Shown here: positions 36,700 to 46,014 of the stretch, one piece after another | Position numbering within the stretch: the first letter of the stretch is position 1 | Layout of the letters: each line of letters starts with the position of its first letter | From: Bacteroidales bacterium | GTDB taxonomy: Bacteria; Bacteroidota; Bacteroidia; Bacteroidales; WCHB1-69 | Assembly: GCA_017438945.1 (NCBI GenBank) | Contig: JAFRUI010000022.1 | Span: 86,744 to 150,743 of the forward strand | Direction of reading: 5' to 3' | Length of the DNA stretch: 64,000 nucleotides | Notes under the pieces: model-generated | What the model was told of the DNA's origin: nothing | What the model saw: only the letters and a program-made list of their open reading frames with translations | The model's database searches: none | Position numbers and translations under genes: made by a program

Positions 36700-39246
36700 T
36701 TACGGATCAAACGAATATCCATCGAACTTGAAATCAATTCTTGGATTTCCTCTAAAAACAAAGAGATAGTCTGGCACATCTGTCATGGTTTTCATAAAAA
36801 AAGCGTGGTGTTCAAGGTTCACAGCCCAGTCTGACAATTTCCCCGACTCGTAAGTACTCCACGACCAGTTCCACTGGTTAGAAGAGTTTAAATCGAACTT
36901 GGTTGCCCAAGAGTTGATGCCCAAAAGTTCATCCGCACGGTCTGAATCAAAATTACCAACATGCAAATTTGCTCGATAAGGACAAATATCCACACCCTCA
37001 CTGATTCCATTGTTGCTCCAAAGCGTGCTCCAAGAAGCATTGTACTGCATTAGCGTCATCTTGTCAGAAGTGCCGTTGGTAGCTTGTACGCAAAGGAGTT
37101 CGTCAATGCCATCACCCGAAAAATCACCCACATAATATTTGTCTTGGTTGCCAAGAATCCACGATCCTATATAGGTTTCGTTAGGTAAAGATGTGGAAGT
37201 CCAATATGTTGTCCATGAACTGGAATATAATCGCTGACATAATGCGTTTTTTAAATGGCCTTGGTTTCGGATACAAATTATGGAGCAATATGTTGAGTCG
37301 TTGAAGTGGCCGGACAGAATGACATCGCCAGGAGCATAATTCCAATTACCGATTTGCCCATTTCCCATATTTGTCCAAACATATTGCCAAGGACTATTGG
37401 GATGTTGCGAATCATAGTGATAGATATTCGCCCAAGAGTTCCCAAAAGTATTTTGTATGCACAATAATTCATCAATTCCATCACCGTTAAAATCACATGC
37501 ATAGAATTTGTCATTGTTGCCGATTTGCCAGTTGCCGATGATACCAGCCCAAATCAGTCCCCAATGGTTGATATGAAAGCTGTAAAGTGAGGCTGTTTGA
37601 GAGAGTGGTTTTACCACAAGCAATTCTTGCGCTTCGTCACCGCAAAAGTTCCCAACTACAACAGTGTCCGGACTTCTGACCACAAAATTATCGCCTTGAA
37701 TCGGATAATCGTGATTCGTCCAGTTCTTCTTCCAACCGTTATAATTGATGCGGGTGAGGGTTGTGTTTTCAAGTGGATTATTTATGTGGAAAAAAAATGG
37801 TGAAGTGTATCCTTTTTGGGAAATCCACACTAAGCTAATAGCAGTGTCTTTTGGGGCATAAATGGTGTACTCTCCTTGACTGTTGGTAAACGTGGAATAT
37901 TTCGTTTTATTGGAATTTGACCACCCCAAAACCAAGGCATCTTTTATCGGATTGGAATTTTCGTTTTTGACCACTCCATGAACTTTTTCATACGAATATC
38001 CGTAAAAATTGTAGTAATTGCCCGGTCTCGTGCATAAATATGATGGAATATAGGGTGAAGAAAAAATGAGAAAAGGGGAATAATTGCTTTTGAACCGTTC
38101 CTCACGATACCTTGTCAATAATCCTAAATTATTTCCAAAACATTTTCCCCATCCCACATCCTGATACTGCCACCAAGCATACCCCTTACATCCGCACCCC
38201 ACCGACATTTGAATGGAAAAATTAATATATTGCAGCTGGTCTTCTTCACTTCCTGTCAAGGGGTCGCCAAGACACGTATCTATGCTTGTCCCACTAAAGC
38301 CAGTTTCTCCCAACACCCATACATCATCTATGTTTTCGTTCATCCATTTTAAGGAGGTATGAAGTGCCATGCTGGACGAATCAGGATCTTTGGACTTATA
38401 ATAGAAATGCATAGTCAGGAAATCATAGGTTAATGCGGAGGGATCCCAAAAAAGTACGTTATTAAGTCCATCCAATCCGTAAGTAACCAATTGATTAGGA
38501 GCATTTTTCTTAATTGTATAATACCATTTCCGTGACCAGTTGGAAATCATAATCTTATCGTTTTTGTGATGGTTTTCCCATTTCCATCCCGGCTCCATAT
38601 ACACCACGTATGCCATTACGGTCTTGTTGTTGCTGTAGTGCCGGCTCACACTGTCCAGATAAACGCAATATTGGTCAAACTGATCGTAACACTGTGCCTT
38701 GTCGCCCAGCACTAAAATGACCCTGAGGTTGTGCCGGGCGCATTTTGCTATCAGGGAATCAGTCAATTCAAAATATTTGGCGTATGACCCCGTAGGAATG
38801 TAAAGAAAAGAACCGTTCCAACCTGCAGTAGGTGCCAATCGCACCACATTGAACCCTAAGGAATCCATTCTTCTCAAATCATTCTCCAATTTTATCCCTG
38901 CGGAATCACGTTCCGTAGCTCCATCGTTCCCGTAACCCCAGTGCTCGCTTGTATCGACAGGAAAGCCATGACGAAAGGTATCATAATGATACCTTTTGAT
39001 ATTACTGTAACTGAGGAGGGGAGAAATGTAATAAGCAGGAGAGTATGGATCGGACCTATCACTCAGGTACTCAACCAAATAATTGACGCAAACTGGATAA
39101 AAATGGGAATTGCCGTCCCAAAACTGTCCGTTGGAAATGGTTATATAATTGTCAAATTCTGTCTGATTGGGCTGGCCGATACTTTTCAGAAGATTAAACA
39201 AGCAAACGACTATTAGAAAACCATACAAATAAATATTCTTTCTCAT
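36700..39246 (-). CDS. Secreted GH5-like protein with CarboxypepD-like and FG-GAP-like repeats
   Basis: 848 residues. Signal peptide 1-23. Residues about 35-400 look like a GH5/clan A barrel: FYPVCVNYLVEY, LGFNVVRLAPT, VVYMEPGW (Glu218) and VLGETGFSG (Glu314), the positions of acid/base and nucleophile. Then a carboxypeptidase regulatory-like domain (VHGVVKNENSNPIKDALV) and at least three FG-GAP/VCBS-type units (CDFNGDGIDELLC, GDFSGDGIDELLC, GNFDSDRADELLG). No T9SS domain. The usual N before the acid/base Glu is M, so activity is not assured. It starts 3 bp after the T9SS gene upstream. Confidence 0.75.
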   Translation of the reverse strand: MRKNIYLYGFLIVVCLFNLLKSIGQPNQTEFDNYITISNGQFWDGNSHFYPVCVNYLVEYLSDRSDPYSPAYYISPLLSYSNIKRYHYDTFRHGFPVDTSEHWGYGNDGATERDSAGIKLENDLRRMDSLGFNVVRLAPTAGWNGSFLYIPTGSYAKYFELTDSLIAKCARHNLRVILVLGDKAQCYDQFDQYCVYLDSVSRHYSNNKTVMAYVVYMEPGWKWENHHKNDKIMISNWSRKWYYTIKKNAPNQLVTYGLDGLNNVLFWDPSALTYDFLTMHFYYKSKDPDSSSMALHTSLKWMNENIDDVWVLGETGFSGTSIDTCLGDPLTGSEEDQLQYINFSIQMSVGCGCKGYAWWQYQDVGWGKCFGNNLGLLTRYREERFKSNYSPFLIFSSPYIPSYLCTRPGNYYNFYGYSYEKVHGVVKNENSNPIKDALVLGWSNSNKTKYSTFTNSQGEYTIYAPKDTAISLVWISQKGYTSPFFFHINNPLENTTLTRINYNGWKKNWTNHDYPIQGDNFVVRSPDTVVVGNFCGDEAQELLVVKPLSQTASLYSFHINHWGLIWAGIIGNWQIGNNDKFYACDFNGDGIDELLCIQNTFGNSWANIYHYDSQHPNSPWQYVWTNMGNGQIGNWNYAPGDVILSGHFNDSTYCSIICIRNQGHLKNALCQRLYSSSWTTYWTSTSLPNETYIGSWILGNQDKYYVGDFSGDGIDELLCVQATNGTSDKMTLMQYNASWSTLWSNNGISEGVDICPYRANLHVGNFDSDRADELLGINSWATKFDLNSSNQWNWSWSTYESGKLSDWAVNLEHHAFFMKTMTDVPDYLFVFRGNPRIDFKFDGYSFDP

Positions 39247-39249
39247 CGC

Positions 39250-40365
39250 TTATTTCTTTAAAAATTTCCTAGTGACCTTCCTATTCCCATCCGTATAAGT
39301 CAGAAAATACATTCCATTAGGCAGGTCTGCAACGGTAATGCGAATGTTAGCACCCTCCGCTTTTTGTTGGAAACAGTGTCTTCCCAGCATATCCGTAATC
39401 ACGACCATACCGTCCATCTCCTCGCCTGTGCTCATATCCAACACCACATATTGTGTGGCCGGATTCGGGTAAAGGTTTACATATGAGTGTGAAAATTCAG
39501 AAATGCTCTCTAGAAATCCGAAACAGGACTGGTCACAGCCCAAACTCTCATGGGCCATATAAACCAACGAGTCGTCCTTGTACATACATTGCAGAAGACC
39601 AAGAGGGGGGGATAAATAATAAAAAAAAGTTTGCGTGATATATAAGTTTGCTGAAAAGCACTCCCAATCCAACAATCCATACGTCGGTCCGATGCCCTCA
39701 ATAAAACGGATGGAGAGGTGGTAATCATCCAAAAGCCCATAGTTTCCGGTGCCGAAAAAGTAATCGTCCTGGTGGTCAAGCAACGAGAGGAATATCGTTT
39801 TCCTACCTGCAAGATACCGAACACTGTCCACAATCATTCCAATACGTATTGTGTCAATTTGTATTTCATGAAAAGTCGGATTCCACGAAGGACCAGTAGG
39901 CCAATATTTTGGTTCATACCAATAGTTACAAGTACCTTTATGAACAAACGTGTCCCCTTCCGACAAAGACAGGTCGCATATTAAGTAGCCCATGTCAAAT
40001 AAACGCCCCTGCACAGTATCCTCGTACAAAAGGCCAGATCCTTGCCATGTATCAGATAATATTTCATCATCATGATCATGGCACGAGTTAAAATAGCCCG
40101 ATACGTATTGATCATAATATTGGGGTGAATAGGGCAGAAGATTCGTATTGAGAATATCATCTTTGTTGAAGCAGGCAGACCGAGTAATGCAATACACTCC
40201 CAAATCGTTCGGGGTTTCCGGAGGGTACTCCAAATAATCCTCAGGGGGTCGGGTGATTAGGGTGTACTGGTATTTCCATGTGCTGTCACCGAAGAAGGAC
40301 ATGTATTGCCCGTGTGCGGCGAGCAGGGCAAGTAGGAAAAGTGCTGATGTTAAGAGCTTTTTCAT
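39250..40365 (-). CDS. Secreted protein with T9SS type A sorting domain
   Basis: 371 residues. Signal peptide 1-19 (LLALLAAHGQ). The middle is aromatic and Asp-rich (YLEYPPETPNDLGVYC, FLSLLDHQDDYFFGTGNYGLLDD) without a recognised domain. The C-terminal 80 residues form a T9SS domain (VNLYPNPATQYVV, ITDMLGRHCFQQ, LPNGMYFLTYT). It lies 24 bp after nadD and 3 bp before the GH5-like gene, so the two secreted proteins are probably coexpressed. Confidence 0.85.
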   Translation of the reverse strand: MKKLLTSALFLLALLAAHGQYMSFFGDSTWKYQYTLITRPPEDYLEYPPETPNDLGVYCITRSACFNKDDILNTNLLPYSPQYYDQYVSGYFNSCHDHDDEILSDTWQGSGLLYEDTVQGRLFDMGYLICDLSLSEGDTFVHKGTCNYWYEPKYWPTGPSWNPTFHEIQIDTIRIGMIVDSVRYLAGRKTIFLSLLDHQDDYFFGTGNYGLLDDYHLSIRFIEGIGPTYGLLDWECFSANLYITQTFFYYLSPPLGLLQCMYKDDSLVYMAHESLGCDQSCFGFLESISEFSHSYVNLYPNPATQYVVLDMSTGEEMDGMVVITDMLGRHCFQQKAEGANIRITVADLPNGMYFLTYTDGNRKVTRKFLKK

Positions 40366-40389
40366 GACGATGAGACTATATTACATTTG

Positions 40390-40974
40390 TTAATAGATGT
40401 ATTTGTAAAAACCTTCATTATCAATATACTGGAACACTTTCTCGGGCATCATATAGCGTGCGGACTTGCCGTTTTTGATGTTGTCGCGAATCATCGTGGA
40501 GGAGAGGGCCATCAGGGGCGCATCAACGAGGTGTACGTGCGGGTGCGTGCGGAAGTCGCCGCCGTCGTAACCGGGACGCGGATAGACGTAGAGGTGGTAG
40601 TTTTCCAGAATGTACTCGTAGTTGAACCATTTCGTGAAGGTCTGCAGGTTGTCTTCGCCCATGATGAGGCAGAACTCGCGCTGCGGGTATTGTTCGCGCA
40701 GCACTTGGAGGGTGTAGCTCGTGTAGGAGGGTTTCGGGAGCGAGAACTCGATGTCGCAGGCCCGGAAACGCAGGTCGTCGCCGATGGCCAAGTTCACGAG
40801 ATGCAACCGTTGCCGGTCATCTAAAAGCGACGCTTTCTTCTTCAACGGATTCTGCGGTGATACCACGAACCAAAGCTCTTGTAAATCAGAATGTTCCAGC
40901 AGATATTCGGCAATAATCAAATGCCCGACGTGAATCGGGTTGAACGAGCCGAAATATAAACCTGTTTTCTTCAT
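40390..40974 (-). CDS. nadD: Nicotinate-nucleotide adenylyltransferase
   Basis: NAD synthesis: transfers AMP from ATP to nicotinate mononucleotide. 194 residues from ATG 40974 (MKKTGLYFGSFNPIHVGH); the 24-residue upstream extension overlaps the promoter and is rejected. GSFNPIHVGHL carries the HxGH motif and MALSSTMIRDNIKNGKS the ISSTxxR motif. Divergent from dnaG. Confidence 0.94.
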   Translation of the reverse strand: MKKTGLYFGSFNPIHVGHLIIAEYLLEHSDLQELWFVVSPQNPLKKKASLLDDRQRLHLVNLAIGDDLRFRACDIEFSLPKPSYTSYTLQVLREQYPQREFCLIMGEDNLQTFTKWFNYEYILENYHLYVYPRPGYDGGDFRTHPHVHLVDAPLMALSSTMIRDNIKNGKSARYMMPEKVFQYIDNEGFYKYIY

Positions 40975-40994
40975 CGTTTCTTTCAAAAAGAGTG

Positions 40995-41002
40995 CAAAAA
41001 TA
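40995..41002 (-). promoter_or_regulatory. -7 element of nadD
   Basis: TATTTTTG on the minus strand, 21 bp before the nadD start at 40974. Confidence 0.6.
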
Positions 41003-41032
41003 CAAATAAAATCCGCAAGTTTAAAAAAAACG

Positions 41033-41040
41033 TATTTTTG
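41033..41040 (+). promoter_or_regulatory. -7 element of dnaG
   Basis: TATTTTTG ends 5 bp before the dnaG ATG, so the transcript should begin at or next to the start codon. Confidence 0.65.
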
Positions 41041-41045
41041 CCGCA

Positions 41046-43076
41046 ATGATCAAGCAGAAATCCATAGACAGTGTGATGGCCGCCGTCCGTATTGAGGAGG
41101 TGGTCGGCGATTTTGTCTCTTTGCGCAAGCAAGGACAGGATTTTGTGGGTATTTGTCCTTTTCATGATGACAAGAATCCTTCGTTGCATGTGAGCCCGCG
41201 CCTCGGCATTTACAAGTGCTTCGTGTGCGATGCGGCGGGCAATCCCGTCAAATTCCTGATGGAGCATGAAAAGATGACCTATCCCGAAGCCATTGAATAT
41301 CTGGCCAAAAAATATGGCATCCCCTTGGAATATGAGCGTAACGAAAGCGACGAGGAACGGCAACAGCGTAGTTTGCGCGAAAGTCTGCTGATAGTCAACG
41401 AGTTTGCGCAGAAGTACTTTATGGAACAGCTGCGCAACACCGAGGAGGGAAAGCTCATGGGCATGGCCTACCTGAAGGAGCGCGGTTTCAAGGACGAAAC
41501 TATCGACAAATTCGGGCTCGGTTATTGTCCCGATGGCTGGGACAATTTCACGAAGGCAGCATTGGAGAAAGGGTATAAAGAGGAATACCTGACAGAATTG
41601 GGTCTGACGGGCAAGTCACAGAGTGGAAAGCTGTATGACATCTACCGTGGGCGTGTGATTTTCCCCATCCATAACGATGCTGGCAAGGTTATCGGCTTCG
41701 GTGGGCGTATTTTGAAAAAAGACGGCAAAGATCCGAGAAAGTACGTCAACTCACGCGAAAACACGATTTACCACAAGAGTGACACGCTTTACGGCATCTA
41801 TTTCGCCAAAAACGCCATCCACAAGCAGCAAAACGTCTATTTGGTGGAAGGTTATACCGATGTGATTTCCATGCACGAATCGGGGGTGGAGAACGTGGTG
41901 GCATCTTCCGGCACTTCGCTCACGCAAGGCCAGATCCGCATGATCACCAAGCGCACCCAGAACATCACGGTGCTCTACGACGGCGACATGGCGGGCATCA
42001 AGGCCTCCATGCGCGGCATCGATATGCTGTTAGAGCAGGGACTCAAAATACGTGTTTGTCTGCTTCCCGATGGCGAAGATCCTGATTCTTTCGCCAAAAA
42101 ACATCGTGACAGCGAGTTACAAGACTATCTTGCTTCCGAATCCAAAGATTTTCTGCTCTTCAAGGCGGATATCTTGTCGAAAGAGGCGGGCAACGACCCC
42201 ATCAAACGCGCCTCCATGGTGAACGAGATTCTGAAATCCATCAGTTGTGTAAAGGACAACATCGAGCGGGCGTTTTACGTGAAGGAGTGCGCGAAACTGT
42301 TCGATTTGTCGGAGAACGACCTCAATATGAATCTGCGCCGTTTTGTGTGGGAAAAAACGAAGGAGCAGAGCCGGATAGCGCAACAGCAACAACAGCAGCA
42401 AGGGCAACAGCAAGGTGTTACCGTGCCCGTCACGGCAGATCAGCAGGAAACTCCCGACCTTATCGAAACCAAAAAGCACCCTGAACTCTCACAACAGACT
42501 GATTTACTGTTTGAAGCGGAGAAGGATTTGATTCTGTTGATGTTGAACTACGGTAACTATGTGATTTATGAGGTCGGGCAGAGTGAAGAATCGCATGCGA
42601 ACGGACTGCGAGTCGATCAATATGTCTGCAACGAGATGGCCAAAGAGGACATCCGCTTTCACTATCCCTTATTGGAAAAGATTTTCAACCAGTATGTGGA
42701 TTGGGCTTCCTATATCGGCAACCAGGATCAGATTATCCGCAATTTCACGTTGTCGGACAATCCGCAGATCAGCGAGTTTGTGATTCAGAATATTCCAGTG
42801 GAGGAACCCAAATACAGCACGCGTTGGAAAGATAAATACGACATTCATACGCATACCACGCGCAACAATATCCGCGCATTACAGAATGAGGTGCAGAACA
42901 TTCTGCTCACCTTGAAATTGAGAATTTTGGAAAAGGATGCGGAAACCATACATAAAATTTTGGAAAATAAGGAATTGGCTGAAGAAGACATAGCTCTTGC
43001 TCTGAATCAGCTGAACAAAATCATCCAGTTAAAAAAGATCATCTCCCAGCGTCTGAACCGGGTGGTGGGTCGGTAA
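41046..43076 (+). CDS. dnaG: DNA primase
   Basis: Makes RNA primers at the fork. 676 residues. N-terminal zinc finger CPFHDDKNPSLHVSPRL..YKCFVC (C, H, C, C ligands), then the catalytic core with FGGRILKKDGKDPRKYVNS, the TOPRIM acidic residues VYLVEGYTDVI and LYDGDMAGIKA. A Gln-rich linker (about residues 448-462, runs of Q) leads to the DnaB-binding C-terminal domain. Start chosen because MIKQKSIDSVMAAVRIEEVV aligns with primase N-termini, although it leaves almost no leader. The YitT gene follows after 3 bp or 27 bp depending on its start. Confidence 0.95.
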   Translation: MIKQKSIDSVMAAVRIEEVVGDFVSLRKQGQDFVGICPFHDDKNPSLHVSPRLGIYKCFVCDAAGNPVKFLMEHEKMTYPEAIEYLAKKYGIPLEYERNESDEERQQRSLRESLLIVNEFAQKYFMEQLRNTEEGKLMGMAYLKERGFKDETIDKFGLGYCPDGWDNFTKAALEKGYKEEYLTELGLTGKSQSGKLYDIYRGRVIFPIHNDAGKVIGFGGRILKKDGKDPRKYVNSRENTIYHKSDTLYGIYFAKNAIHKQQNVYLVEGYTDVISMHESGVENVVASSGTSLTQGQIRMITKRTQNITVLYDGDMAGIKASMRGIDMLLEQGLKIRVCLLPDGEDPDSFAKKHRDSELQDYLASESKDFLLFKADILSKEAGNDPIKRASMVNEILKSISCVKDNIERAFYVKECAKLFDLSENDLNMNLRRFVWEKTKEQSRIAQQQQQQQGQQQGVTVPVTADQQETPDLIETKKHPELSQQTDLLFEAEKDLILLMLNYGNYVIYEVGQSEESHANGLRVDQYVCNEMAKEDIRFHYPLLEKIFNQYVDWASYIGNQDQIIRNFTLSDNPQISEFVIQNIPVEEPKYSTRWKDKYDIHTHTTRNNIRALQNEVQNILLTLKLRILEKDAETIHKILENKELAEEDIALALNQLNKIIQLKKIISQRLNRVVGR

Positions 43077-43103
43077 TTTTTGAATTATTTTGGAAAAACA
43101 AAT

Positions 43104-44021
43104 ATGGAATTGTCACGAGAAAAGAGGATTGAGTTTTTTAAAACCTACGCCCTGATTATTTTGGGCACATTCATCATGTCTATTGGTTTTGTGGTGTTCA
43201 TTTCGCCGCTGAAACTGGCGCCCGGTGGGGTTTACGGTATCGCCATTATCCTGCACCACGTGTTCAACTTCCCCATCGGTCTGTCCGGCATCTGCCTCGA
43301 CCTGCCGCTGTTGCTCATCGGTACGCTTTGGCTCGGGCCCAGGTTCGGAGCGAAAACGCTCGTGGGAGTGATCTCGCTACCCGCTTTCATCTCACTTTGG
43401 GAGAAGGTTTATGGCTATGAACCGTTGATTTCGCTGCCAGGTGATCCCATGACTCCGGATCCTTCGGCCACCTTTATTCTTGCGTTGTGCGGCGGTGTCA
43501 TCATAGGAATTGGACTGGGTCTTATTTTTAAGACCCGCGCCACTTCAGGCGGCACCGACATCATCGCCATGATTTTGGGCAAGTACATCAAGCACATTCC
43601 GTTAGGCACACTTCTTATCTGTGTGGATTCCACCATTGTACTCCTCGCCCTTGTCGCGTTCAAAGACTGGACTATTCCGCTTTATTCGTGGCTGGTGATT
43701 TATGTGACGGGCGTTGTGATGGACAAGGTCATTATGGGGTTCCGCGCCAACAAGGCGGTACTCATCATTTCCGACAAGTACGAGGAAATACGGCAACGCA
43801 TCTTTGATGAATTAGACCGCGGTGGTACCTATCTCAACGGTGAAGGCATGTACAACCACGATGAGAAAAAGATTATCTTCACTTCCATCTCGCGCAAGCA
43901 ACTGCCTGTACTCATCCATTTTGTCCATGAAATTGACGCTAACGCCTTCGTCACCATTCTGGATGCTTCCGAAACCTTAGGGGATGGGTTCAACTCGTTG
44001 CGCGAAAAAGCGTTGAACTAA
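43104..44021 (+). CDS. YitT family membrane protein
   Basis: 305 residues from ATG 43104; a TTG at 43080 would add eight residues. About six membrane segments (SIGFVVFISPLKLAPGGVYGIA, FILALCGGVIIGIGLGLIF, WLVIYVTGVVMD) with the typical ATSGGTDIIA signature, followed by a C-terminal DUF2179 domain (about 215-300, TYLNGEGMYNHDEKKIIFTSISRKQLP). Transport function presumed, substrate unknown. Same strand as dnaG. Confidence 0.88.
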   Translation: MELSREKRIEFFKTYALIILGTFIMSIGFVVFISPLKLAPGGVYGIAIILHHVFNFPIGLSGICLDLPLLLIGTLWLGPRFGAKTLVGVISLPAFISLWEKVYGYEPLISLPGDPMTPDPSATFILALCGGVIIGIGLGLIFKTRATSGGTDIIAMILGKYIKHIPLGTLLICVDSTIVLLALVAFKDWTIPLYSWLVIYVTGVVMDKVIMGFRANKAVLIISDKYEEIRQRIFDELDRGGTYLNGEGMYNHDEKKIIFTSISRKQLPVLIHFVHEIDANAFVTILDASETLGDGFNSLREKALN

Positions 44022-44098
44022 CTATTGGCTATTGGCTGTTGGCTATTGGCTATTAGCTATTAGCTATTGGCGGAAAGCCAAAAGCCAAAAGCTAATAG
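44022..44098. repeat. 77-bp array of eleven heptads filling a convergent gap
   Basis: Seven CTATTGG-type units, a centre unit CGGAAAG, then CCAAAAG, CCAAAAG, CTAATAG: 11 x 7 bp exactly. It starts the base after the YitT stop (44019-44021) and ends the base before the protease stop (44099-44101). The two halves are reverse complements, so the RNA can form an imperfect hairpin of over 20 bp and could end transcription from both sides. Confidence 0.9.
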
Positions 44099-45862
44099 CT
44101 ATTTTCCAGAGTCAACCTTATACTTTTTAAAGATCTTCTTGTTGTTCATAATCTCCACAGCCTGCTGGAAAGTGTCATCGCTTTCGAGGAAGACACGGTA
44201 AGCGTCGCCGTAGCCATACAACCCGCGGGCGATTTCAAAGCGCAGATATTCTTTGATGAACTCGGCGGCGTGTTCCTCGTTGCGCAGATGCTGCATCTCC
44301 GCGTATGTCTTGTGGATATAGTTGGAAAACATCGTGTCAAAGGTCTGTTGGTCAAAGTCTTCCGCGCTTTTGTAGAGAGAATCCAGTTTCTCTTTGTTTT
44401 CTTTGATGAAGGCATTGGCATAGTCGCTGAAAACAAAAGAAGCCTTGTCGCTCACGCCCTCTTCTTTGGCAAAAGCCATAAATTCCTTGTAGAAATCATC
44501 GGAGATTTTGTAATTCTTTTGGAAATCCTCAAATTTCGGGTACTGTTTCAATAACGCGTCGCGGTTGTTTTCCAGATAATCGACGGAGAAGCTGCCAAAC
44601 ACGCCTTTTCTGGCGATTTCATTGTAGAGGGTGGAGTATTTGGTGGTATCCAGCGGGATGAAGATGTCGGGCATGATGCCGCCACCGCCATAAACCACAC
44701 GGCCCTTTGGCGTTTTATATTTCAGGGAATCAGGGAATTTGATGTTCTCTGCGGTATAATACTCGCCATTGTTGGCGCGCGTCTGCAAATCTTTGAAGTA
44801 TGCATCCAAACCGTCGTCGTAAGGTTTCTGGATGCAGCGGCCCGTCGGGGTGTAGTAGTGGGAAATGGTGAGACGTACCTCTGACTGGTCGATAAGACGC
44901 AGCGGTTTCTGTACCAATCCTTTACCGAAAGTCCTGCGTCCGACAATCAATCCACGGTCCCAATCTTGGATGCACCCGGAGGTGATTTCGGAAGCGGAAG
45001 CGGAATTCTCATCTACGAGTACAATCAGTTTGCCCTCTTCGAAAAGGCCCTCTTCAGAGGAGAAGTATTTTTCGCCCGTTTTGCGGAAATTGTCGGTATA
45101 GACAATCATGCGTTTGCCGGAGATGAACTGGTCGCAGATCTCGAAAGCCACGTTGAGGTAGCCGCCGCCGTTGCCGCGCAGGTCGAGAATCAAATTCTTC
45201 ATGCCCTGTTCTTTCAGACTGCGGATGGCCTTTTTGAGTTCCGTGGTGGAAGTGGCGGCAAACCGTTCGAGTTTGATGTAACCCGTGGCGGAGTCGGCCA
45301 TGAAGCTGACATTGATGCTGTACATCGGGATGGCGCCTCGGGTGATGGTGAAGTCGATGGGCTCTTTTTTACGGCCGCGCACCACCGTGACTTTCACTTT
45401 GGAGCCCTTTTTGCCGCGCAGATGCTTCCGCACCCAGTCGTTGCTGATGTCCTTGCCGACGGCCACCGTGTCATCAACCTTGATAATCTTGTCGCCCGCC
45501 ATAATGCCGACTTTCTCCGATGGTCCGTCAATGATGACCTCCATCACGTTGATGGTGTCTTTGATGAGTTGGAAGGTCACGCCAATGCCGTCGAAGGAAC
45601 CCTGCAGCGGTTCGGTCATGGCAGCCACGTCCTTGGACGGAATATAGGCCGTATGTGGGTCTAACTCCTTGAGCATCTCGTTGATGGACTTATCCACCAA
45701 CGGGTCGAAATCCACCGAATCCACATACATGGAGTTGATGGCGTTGAGCAGCTGGTCCATTTTGGTTTTGTTCTGCTGATAGTGCTTGTTCGGGGACTGC
45801 GCGAAAAGGGTAGTTCCAATGGCTAACATGCTGAAAACAGCGACGATGACTTTATTTTTCAT
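44099..45862 (-). CDS. S41 C-terminal processing protease
   Basis: 587 residues. Signal peptide 1-21 (TTLFAQS). PDZ domain around FDGIGVTFQLIKDTINVMEVIDGPSEK-like residues 85-165, then the S41 core with catalytic Ser in VDENSASASEI and Lys in GRRTFGKGLVQ. A long C-terminal helical part (about 430-587) is typical of Bacteroidota CtpA/Prc-like proteases. Periplasmic quality control or protein maturation. Its stop TAG is formed with the neighbouring repeat unit. Confidence 0.93.
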   Translation of the reverse strand: MKNKVIVAVFSMLAIGTTLFAQSPNKHYQQNKTKMDQLLNAINSMYVDSVDFDPLVDKSINEMLKELDPHTAYIPSKDVAAMTEPLQGSFDGIGVTFQLIKDTINVMEVIIDGPSEKVGIMAGDKIIKVDDTVAVGKDISNDWVRKHLRGKKGSKVKVTVVRGRKKEPIDFTITRGAIPMYSINVSFMADSATGYIKLERFAATSTTELKKAIRSLKEQGMKNLILDLRGNGGGYLNVAFEICDQFISGKRMIVYTDNFRKTGEKYFSSEEGLFEEGKLIVLVDENSASASEITSGCIQDWDRGLIVGRRTFGKGLVQKPLRLIDQSEVRLTISHYYTPTGRCIQKPYDDGLDAYFKDLQTRANNGEYYTAENIKFPDSLKYKTPKGRVVYGGGGIMPDIFIPLDTTKYSTLYNEIARKGVFGSFSVDYLENNRDALLKQYPKFEDFQKNYKISDDFYKEFMAFAKEEGVSDKASFVFSDYANAFIKENKEKLDSLYKSAEDFDQQTFDTMFSNYIHKTYAEMQHLRNEEHAAEFIKEYLRFEIARGLYGYGDAYRVFLESDDTFQQAVEIMNNKKIFKKYKVDSGK

Positions 45863-45901
45863 TGGGTTATTATTGATTATAATCTATTCTGAAAAAGACG
45901 G

Positions 45902-45909
45902 CAAAGATA
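45902..45909 (-). promoter_or_regulatory. -7 element of the S41 protease gene
   Basis: TATCTTTG on the minus strand, 40 bp before the start at 45862; divergent from the C69 promoter. Confidence 0.55.
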
Positions 45910-45924
45910 CGCTTTTTTTGGATG

Positions 45925-45953
45925 TTGTGAAAGATACAAATTTGCTATCTTTG
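45925..45953 (+). promoter_or_regulatory. Promoter of the C69 dipeptidase gene
   Basis: TTG 45925-45927, 18 bp, TATCTTTG 45946-45953. Leader about 55 nt to ATG 46015. Confidence 0.65.
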
Positions 45954-46014
45954 CAGCGTGATTTAGAGTATAAAACAAAAAGAATGTTTAATGTTGAAGT
46001 TAAATCAGAATAAT

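Noticed and set aside
44022-44098. Possible CRISPR array
   Set aside because: The repeat units are 7 bp with no spacers, and no cas gene is in the window.
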